In this document: positions 56,521-64,000 of the stretch, piece after piece
Layout: the number at the start of each line of letters is the position of its first letter
Position numbering within the stretch: position 1 is the first letter of the stretch
Source of the DNA: Chalara sp. BL73
Taxonomy: Eukaryota; Ascomycota; Leotiomycetes; Helotiales
DNA length: 64,000 nucleotides
Direction of reading: 5' to 3'
Assembly (NCBI GenBank): GCA_918026815.1
Contig: CAKJVC010000066.1
Location: forward strand, 186,001 to 250,000
Program-made: the position numbers and the translations under genes
The notes under the pieces: generated by a model
The model's input: only the letters and a program-made list of their open reading frames with translations
Told to the model about the DNA's origin: nothing
The model's database searches: none

Positions 56521-59179
56521 CTAATGTTTCAAACGTTCCAAATACAAGACCAGCCGCTTCTTAATAATCACGCCCACAACTCTTGAAGTCCCTTCCTCCA
56601 CCACAATCAAATGTCTCAGACCCAGCTTCCCAAACATCTCAACAGCATATTCCATCGGAGCTTTCGCACAGATGGTCATCGGAGTTCGATCAACGAAAGC
56701 AGAGAGAGGGCCGTCGATCAGATCGACAGGCTCGTGGTCATTCAAAACGCCGTCCTCGTTGACGGCGAAGTCTAGCTCTCCTTCAGCGAGGTAGCCGTGC
56801 AGCATCCCGTGGCTGTCAACAAGCACTAGACCGGCATCCATGAGTCCTCGTGCTTTCAGCTGTGAGAGCTTGGTTGCCAAAAGTTGTTTTGAGACTTTAT
56901 ACTCTGGGCCTACGTCTAGGGTAACTATATAATGGCCGAATTAGCTTTTGCCTAGTTGCAGCGGGGTTATTGATCAACATGTGCCGCCCAATTGAGAAGA
57001 AGATGCAAGAAAGCGTGTTAGAGGATCTCCTTCTGAAGATTTCGGAATTTACCAGTTACTCACTTTCACGCATCGTTCGAGAGGGTGGAATAAGCTCTTC
57101 CACCAACGCGCCTTCCTCCCGTACTATGCTCAGGGAATGCTCTGGGTCTAAGAAAGGGTGCCCTAGAACAGTTTGCGCCAGGTCGTATACACCCTCTGAG
57201 CTAAGAGCATCTGCGACCCATTTTGCTACTAAAATAGCGACCATAAACGGAGGGATATAGTCGACCTCTCCAGTTAGTTCGAACATGACAACAGCCAGCG
57301 ATACTGTCATCCTGCTTACTCCAGCCTGTTATTGTTAGCCTCTCTTTTGTGGTTGAGGTATAGATCCTATTTGCTCTGACTCGACCAAACACTCGAATGA
57401 ACGAAAAGTGCTTACTAAAAAAGCTGCAGCCCCAACCATAGCAAATATTCCTGGAGAAGCATTGTTAATCAATTGTCCTACTAATCGTCCAAATAATGCT
57501 CCAGCATCGAGCGCTGGTATGATAACCCCACTAGGTACCTTACAACCAAAGGTAATGATAGTTAAAATCAACTTCACGGCAGTTCCGTAGATTAAATAAC
57601 AATAATATCGCGTTTTATGGGTCTCGCCTTCCCGGGCACAAACCCACGATCCCTCAGGCTGCCTGCAATCAACTAATAAATTTTTGATAACAACGTCTCC
57701 TGGTTCGCGGATAAGAGGATTGGGGTACTGGAGGAGCGCGGTCGCAAGTGCCACAAGCGAAAGCTCTAACACAGGGTAGTTCTTGATGAGGGCGTATTTG
57801 CGGAATGTTTTGGACCATAGAAAGTTGGCTTGACAAAAGCTGCCTCCAAAGACTCCGCCAGCAATTCCGAGAAAGATAAATACCAGGTAGTGAATTGGGT
57901 CATAATTAATGCCGTATTTGGTCTCAAAAAGCACAAGCTTTCCGGTGCCAGTTGGATTGAGGAACTTCAGGACCACAGCCGCAATGAGCGAACATAGAAA
58001 TGCACGCCACAAAACTTTTCTGGGAAAGTACGTGGAAATTTCCTATTAAAAATTAGTGCTGTAAGAGCTGTCATGCGTCGCTAGATTTTGAAAATAGTGT
58101 AGTATTTCCGTGAAATCAGAAAAATAAGCGAGAGAAATAGGGGTGACAAAACATTACCTCATAGCTGAACAAAACACCTCCTATCGGAGCACCAAAAGCT
58201 ACGCTCAGGCCTGCTGAACATGCAACACTCAACATCTCCCTCATCTTGCGGCCATTGTCTCTATACTTCGGAAATAGGCTTGCTACCAGGTAGCCAGCAC
58301 AGGTAGAAATATGCACGAACGGCCCTTCTTTCCCGAGACACATGCCAGTCGCAACTGCGAAGGTTGCTCCGATAGCTTTGATGAACAGGACCTTAAAGTC
58401 TAGGAAATGCGGAATGACAAATCCACTCAAGATAGTCTTAATCTCTGGGATGCCACTTCCAGCAGCCAAGTAAATGGACTTGCCAACCGTGGGTCCTTGA
58501 TTTCCACCATCACCTCGGTCATCCTGTACGGCAGGCAAATTGGCTTTCGTGGTTATCGTCACAAAACCAGCGATAAGAGCAAAGAGCAAGGCAAAGCCAA
58601 CATAGGTAGCAAAGCTAGCCCAGTCATTCTTCGACCAAGAGTGCCAAGCCTCGCAGTCTTCTCCAACACCTTCATCATTGGTGAAGAGAGGTGGCTTTTC
58701 AACGCAGCACACTTCACGATTACTGAGAAGATTCGAAGTGCAGTAGCCATACTTATAGTCGCTAACTGTAGCCTCTGCCACATCTACAAGAAATGCAACT
58801 ATTGCCGTGAATACTCCTATTAGAGCAGCAGCTATCCAACCTTGGCTTAAGTCCCATGCTACTCGCCATCTATTGCCTTTGAGTCCGCGATACCTAAAGG
58901 AGTCTTTCACCTGAGATGGGTTAGTATATTAATGATCGCAAGGGACCTGTGGTAACGCACGAGGTCATGAAGCCAATCAATGGTGGTATAATCGTTGTAT
59001 GGCAGTCTCTCCCCCACAGCTGTGGTGCCCAGAGCTTCTTCTTCCTTGGAGATGTGAGATGAGATTATCGAAATTACATCTTCCTGTTGATTTCTGCTGT
59101 TCCTCCTTTGACCGATGATTTGAGCAACGCGTGGGTTGAGCAGAAGCGTATTCTCGTGCGCTTGATCATCCCGAGACAT
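56521..59179 (-). CDS. ClC-type voltage-gated chloride channel/antiporter with CBS domains
   Basis: Exons 59179-58961, 58910-58158, 58042-57416, 57325-57064 and 56924-56521 give 754 aa. Selectivity motifs are all present: GSGIPEIKTILSGF, GKEGPFVHIS with the gating Glu, GAPIGGVLFSYE and PSGVIIPALDAGALFGRLVG, and the transport domain has the expected set of hydrophobic segments (about residues 90-560). Two CBS domains fill the C-terminus, the last around DRTPMTICAKAPMEYAVEMFGKLGLRHLIVV. It resembles fungal Gef1-like proteins of Golgi/endosomal membranes that balance charge for copper loading and acidification. Introns range from 50 to 139 bp. The fifth exon was found through the conserved REITLDVGPEYKV junction. 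Confidence 0.94.
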
Positions 59180-60318
59180 GTTAAATGATAAAGATAGCCA
59201 GAGAAATCATGGTTGTTGATCAGGGAGAGATGAAAAGGGAAGGGCATTGATATCTATCTTAAACTGATTGGCAATGACACTGGAGACCAATTGGAACCCA
59301 CCGAGGAGAGCTGCCGTTCTGTGGCTTCTTATCTACCACCATGCTGGAAGTCCATTCATGTCCAGACTGATAAGGAAGAAGTGCACGTGACCACATCGGT
59401 GGTTGATGGTCCAGGTAGCCCTGATGGACCCTCAGCGCAGTTTGTGTTTGACATCTTTTTGAGATGCTTATGGATCACAAGATCGCCTGCAGTAGATTTG
59501 CGAGGCAACCCAAGGCCGAGGAAGACCTACTGAAGAGGCAAACGGCGTGTTGCAGGGGCAGAACAGACAGAATGGACAGAATGGGACAAGGGGATCGACC
59601 ACACGATGGGAACTTTCGGTGGGTTCCGTCACCAAAATTGCCACACACCGCCTCCTGTTCATGGGCCTGGGCCTGGCTTCAGTCTACCGTACTGTAGCTT
59701 AGCGTAGACCCCTAGACGACTAAAGTCACTTCTTGGGTTAGAAGCCGATCAAGCGGGAAAGCAACTTCAACAAATCTCAATTCCAGTTCACACAAATTTA
59801 ATCTGATTCTACAACCAACTTCCTCGCACCTTCCAACCCTTTTCGTAAACATATTCATATTTTCAGTTTATCGTGACGCAGTAACGAACCGATCCAACTT
59901 CCAGAGCACCAATTAACCCACTTCACAACTCGATCCAACTTTGCGTCGTAGATCATTACTTTGCTTTGCTCCACAGTGTGCGCACGACAGCACACTCCTA
60001 CATAGTCTTACTATTATATTACTACTGAGGCAGAATCATACTTGGAATTGATTTCCCGCTGCCATTCCTCGGAAAGCAGTAGCAAGTGCAGATCAAGCAT
60101 TGTAGCAAACAGCAAGCTCTCTCCTCGAGCATAGAAACCAGTACTCTGGGAATCTGTACCCCCTCACAGCCAGTCCACCATCTTGTTCTGCATAGAATAT
60201 CAGGGCTAGTCCGTAAGAGTGCCGCCTAGTGCAATCTCTCATCTGTGGAACTGACCTCTAGATTTAGCCTCTCTCGCAATCAGATATTTCTGCAAAACCC
60301 CGCGCCACAGCAAACACA
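59180..60318. other. intergenic between divergent genes
   Basis: About 1.14 kb between the ClC gene (minus) and ethanolamine kinase (plus). CT- and AC-rich stretches near 59800-60200 look like a long fungal 5' leader. No coding region is supported. Confidence 0.45.
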
Positions 60319-61706
60319 ATGGCTACAATACCTGCAGGAAAAGCTATTAAGAGTAGTGTACGGTTTATTCCTCTCACATATAATCCGGCCGAATCGGAAA
60401 CTTCTGCGTTGCGTCTCATTCTGGCCCTTCGACCCGAATGGGAGAATAATGGCAAAATCGAATTTGTCCGCTTCACCGATGGAATCACAAACACTCTACT
60501 AAAAGTAGTCAATAAGCGGCCTGGACTTTCTACAGATGACATAGATACTGAGGCAGTTCTGTTGCGAGCTTATGGGAAGGGAACAGACTTGATCATTGAT
60601 CGTGAGCGGGAGACTCAGAACCATGAGTTGCTCATGCAACATGGACTTGCACCTACGTTACTTGCTCGATTCCACAACGGGATGCTATATCGCTTTATTC
60701 GTGGTTCAGTGACCTCACCTGCGGACCTACGAAGGCAGGAGATATGGCGAGCAGTAGCTAGGCGCCTAGCAGAATGGCATGCAGTGGTTCCATGTCTTCC
60801 ATCTTCCCATGAGCCACTGTCAGCGGAGGTTAATGCAAGTCAAGAATTAGGTATTTCAGCATCGACGCAAAGCAAGAGAGACCCGATATTACAATCAGCA
60901 ATTGATAATGTTGCGCCTGGAAAACCAGCTCCCAACGTCTGGACGGTCATGCAGAAGTGGATATATGCCCTTCCAGTTGAGACCCCGGCAGATACAGCAC
61001 GACAAGCCCGTTTACAGAAGGAATTAACCCGTTTGGTTGAAGAGTTTAGCAATCGACCGGGCCTAGGCCACAATGGTGTAAGTAATTTGTTGATCGATAG
61101 TCCTAATATGACTTACCTCGAATCCCTGGAATTTCTGGCTATATCTCCTATTCTGAGCCTAGAGTCTCACTGACTGTTGCATAGCTTGTTTTTGCTCACT
61201 GTGATTTGCTGAGCGGTAACGTTATCATACAACCACATACGACAGGCTCTACAACGCTGGAAACATCGAAGATTGTTAGTTTCATTGACTACGAGTACGC
61301 TGCACCATCTCCTGCCGCATTTGATATAGCAAATCATTTTGCAGAATGGGGTGGGTTTGATTGCGAGCATGCCTTGCTTCCTACTCGATCACAGCGTCTT
61401 GACTTTGTGCGTGAATATATTAAAAGCTACTTTGAGCACCTCGGACAGGATCAGTCGCAGGTAGACCAAGAAGCTGAGGCTCAACGTTTGTTCAACGAGA
61501 TTGATGTCTTTCGTGGAATACCGGGCTTCTATTGGGGCATTTGGGCAATAATCCAGGCCAAAATATCCCAGATTGACTTCGATTATGCCTCATATGCGGA
61601 GATAAGACTTAGTGAATACTGGTCGTGGCGGGAGGAGATTGAAGGGACTCGATCAGCTTCAAAGAAGGAAATGCCACTGAGAGAACGACGGTGGCAAGAA
61701 GAGTAG
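60319..61706 (+). CDS. ethanolamine kinase (choline/ethanolamine kinase family)
   Basis: Exons 60319-61077 and 61185-61706 give 426 aa. The N-terminal lobe has the start of the kinase fold (EFVRFTDGITNTLLKVV). The catalytic Brenner-type motif spans the splice junction (LVFAHCDLLSGNVI), and the metal-binding Asp follows in VSFIDYEYAAPSPAAFDIANHFAEW, which is diagnostic for choline/ethanolamine kinases. FRGIPGFYWGIWAIIQAKIS near the C-terminus is the substrate-side helix. The enzyme phosphorylates ethanolamine in the CDP-ethanolamine pathway of phospholipid synthesis. The 107-bp intron has a GTAAGT donor and a GCATAG acceptor. Confidence 0.93.
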
Positions 61707-64000
61707 ATGTTCAGTAGACTGGATCTACTGGAGTAGGAAGAGCTTAGTATTCTTGGTCCGTTTATTAGCGGCCACTGCATGTAAAATTAATGAGAGAGAC
61801 CACACTCGTGACCGGCTTCAACGCCCGACAGACTGATTGGGGCTTTTTTTTGGTGGTGTACATATTGGCTATAGGCGTTGGTCTTCAACGACGGTGCATA
61901 GTAGGAGTATCGAAACCACTAATAAAGTTGTTCATATTTGGCAATCACTTGCAGCAAACTTTGGAAGGTCCGAGGCTGTTACGCCTCACAACTGAACATG
62001 TAATCTCTGGGCAATTTGCTTTTCTGATTAGTTTTGATGCACGAGTGCGGCTCAATGACATGCTAGCAGCTGTTTCCTGCTGAAAATCCGAGCCCGAGCC
62101 GGTGAATCTGCAACTGTCGCGATGGTGATGCTGGAGTACTGTAGACCATAAATGGGGGGAGGCGTGAACAATGAACCAGGTAGAGCCAGACAAGATCAAA
62201 ACTTTCCACAGCCCCAAGGCCAGGCATCAATCAACGGATTTGATTGGCGCGTGGTCTTGTCGTCCCGAAATAACAGCCAAAACTCGTGGTACCATTTAAA
62301 GCTGCGACTCTTGTTATCAGCATCCGTTAGAGCCTTTAGAATTTGTTTTAGAGTCTCAGGTCCTCTGAAATCTTGCAGGAGGTAGTCTGAGGCAGTGTGA
62401 GTGGCCCGGGTGGCCGATCATTGTGGTCCCTGGGCAGTGTCGCCCAAGTGTTGTGGCTCAGGCAGCAAACTAGACGGAGATCCTCTGGGAATAGCACCAA
62501 TTAAGCCATTCATGATTGGCTGGCACGTACGAGAATCGGGACTGTGTTAGAAACCCGCCGACCCAAATAATTCACGGACAATATCCATGTCTCGAAAATC
62601 TAAGGGTTGGATCATGAAGTGCCGCTGAGGCATTGCCTGCCTTTGGCATGAACATGACAGCATGAAATCTATCCCCAAACATACGGGAATACATGGGAAT
62701 TAATCAGTTGCTTCAAGTTGGCTCCAACAAGACTATTGCGAGACAAGAACGGCGCTTTAGTTGAATGAATCTTTTTGGGAATGAATGCCTAATTTAGTGG
62801 GATGGAGCAGCGCTATTCCTCATCCACAGGAAGTTAGGATCACTCCAAAGCTCGCAACAAGAGCCAATCAGAGCTCGATGGCCAACAGGAATTAGGACTT
62901 AGGACATAAAGAAGGAATTAGCAGGCATTGCAATTCCCAGAATGAAGGGTGCGGGTGCCAAAGACCTCGTGAAAGGCTTCGCGAGCAATCATTTCCCCGG
63001 GAATAAAGAAATGATATGGAAGATGCAATTTCCCGACCTTCTTTTCAGCGCAGACCACCTTCACAGATGAGATGCTACTATTTCAAGGTACATTTTAGAT
63101 ATCATCACTTACGGACTATACTTACTATCCAGTCTTCCAAATGTTGAAAGTTTATCGTGATTCTCGACCAATCTTCTTGATTCGGCTCGCATAAAGTACT
63201 GTACTCCATGGGAGGGCAAAAAGAAGGTTTTAGAGTTCATCCCAGGAATCCCCATCCCATGCCATGGGAATTCCGGACTGGGGGCTGCCCACTATACCCA
63301 AGGAAGAAACTAGATTTCATCTTGATCGAATTACATTCATTATCCTAGGGGTGGGCTGGGCTTTCCGGAACATTTTAATACCCCCCTGCGTTCTTTGATA
63401 AGCCACCCAAAGCCCCATGTTCCCCATGTTTCGCATCGACAGAAAAATAATATGAGATTCTGAGGTAAGCAGCACAGGGCTGAGAAGAGCTATGCAGCTG
63501 CTGTCGCTGGAAGAGTGGCATCCCACAGGTGTGAGGTCGTGGCTGGTTGACTGATGCTTCCTTGCCTTCTAGAAAGTTTCGGTTGAAGCTTTGCAAGGCA
63601 CTTCCATACGTAGTGGGATCCCGGCCATACAGCATTCATTCATTCGTTACTAGCCACCGTGGCGCAAATAGGGCAGAAGGCATCAATTTCCAATTTTGAG
63701 TGCGATGCAGGTACCCCCAAGAGGATGATGTATGACAACTGTTCTCCTCTAAGGAACAGCGATGAAGCTATTCCATGCTACCCAACCCCCTCTATAGGTA
63801 ATAATATTGGTGCTTATTGTGGTCATTTCGAGGTGATTCGGAAGGTTCTAGTTGGGGCCAACCCCAACATAGTTTTCCCAATCATCTAGGCAGATCACAA
63901 AATAGGACACCTTGGCTATAGGCACGGGTTGGAAATACATAGTAGCCCAGTGTTCGCTTTCGCTACGCCACCGTACTGGTTTGCACAAGTCTTCACCGCC
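61707..64000. other. gene-poor end of window
   Basis: Nearly 2.3 kb without a supported gene. Short frames (for example 61790-62083, 63375-63635, 63659-63889) lack motifs and conserved splice structure. CCATGG- and GGGAAT-rich short words recur around 62650-63260 but form no clear repeat. A promoter for a gene beyond the window is possible. Confidence 0.4.

Noticed and set aside
1..64000. Search for tRNA, 5S rRNA, snRNA, CRISPR array or intact transposase
   Set aside because: No TTCGAATCC-type T-loop with matching stem, no regular spacer array and no transposase motif was seen by eye; a covariance-model scan would be decisive.

Overview
This window is nuclear DNA from a filamentous ascomycete (Pezizomycotina). 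The evidence is short spliceosomal introns (mostly 44-140 bp, GT-AG with CTAAC/CTAAT branch points), typical fungal families (HET-NACHT-WD40 receptor, Zn2Cys6 regulator, GH125, GH27, spherulin-4, fungal rhodopsin-like membrane protein, CYP504 P450) and no bacterial operon structure. A Leotiomycetes (Helotiales) origin is my guess from the overall look of the proteins and is not proven by anything in the window.

Layout. 0-5 kb: a DUF2458 gene, a coiled-coil gene of unknown function and a four-exon DUF6590-like gene. 5.2-11.6 kb: a HET-NACHT-WD40 (NLR-like) gene with 12 near-identical WD40 units, enclosed by diverged copies of a repeat of about 400 bp, two in one orientation and one inverted. 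12.7-13.6 kb: a secreted Kex2-processed proprotein with paired cysteines. 14.8-16.7 kb: broken or partial leucine-rich, F-box-like coding remnants. 16.9-18.6 kb: a secreted GH125 glycosidase. 20.1-22.2 kb: a SAP-RCC1 Ran exchange factor.

22.5-41 kb is the most coherent block: a CYP504 P450 (phenylacetate hydroxylase family) divergent from fumarylacetoacetase, a seven-helix rhodopsin-like membrane protein, a short secreted tyrosinase, homogentisate 1,2-dioxygenase, an aldo/keto reductase and a Zn2Cys6 regulator. The P450, dioxygenase and fumarylacetoacetase are steps of phenylacetate/tyrosine breakdown through homogentisate. Maleylacetoacetate isomerase is not in the window. The P450/fumarylacetoacetase promoter and the homogentisate dioxygenase promoter each hold one copy of the palindrome GCGGA-N5-TCCGC (a CGG-N7-CCG site). 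By eye I find no third copy in the 64 kb, so it is a strong candidate for a pathway-specific zinc-cluster operator.

41-61.7 kb: an unrecognised four-exon gene, a DAO-type FAD oxidoreductase, a five-exon DUF6699-like gene with a 23-nt exon, a GPI-anchored cysteine-rich wall protein with tandem modules, a spherulin-4/GH135-like protein with a very acidic tail, a GH27 alpha-galactosidase with a lectin-like C-terminus, a phytanoyl-CoA-dioxygenase-like enzyme, a ClC chloride transporter with CBS domains, and ethanolamine kinase. 61.7-64 kb has no gene I can support.

Exon boundaries were worked out by hand from splice motifs, reading frame and remembered family conservation. No transcript or database evidence was used. 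No tRNA, rRNA, CRISPR array or intact transposase was seen.
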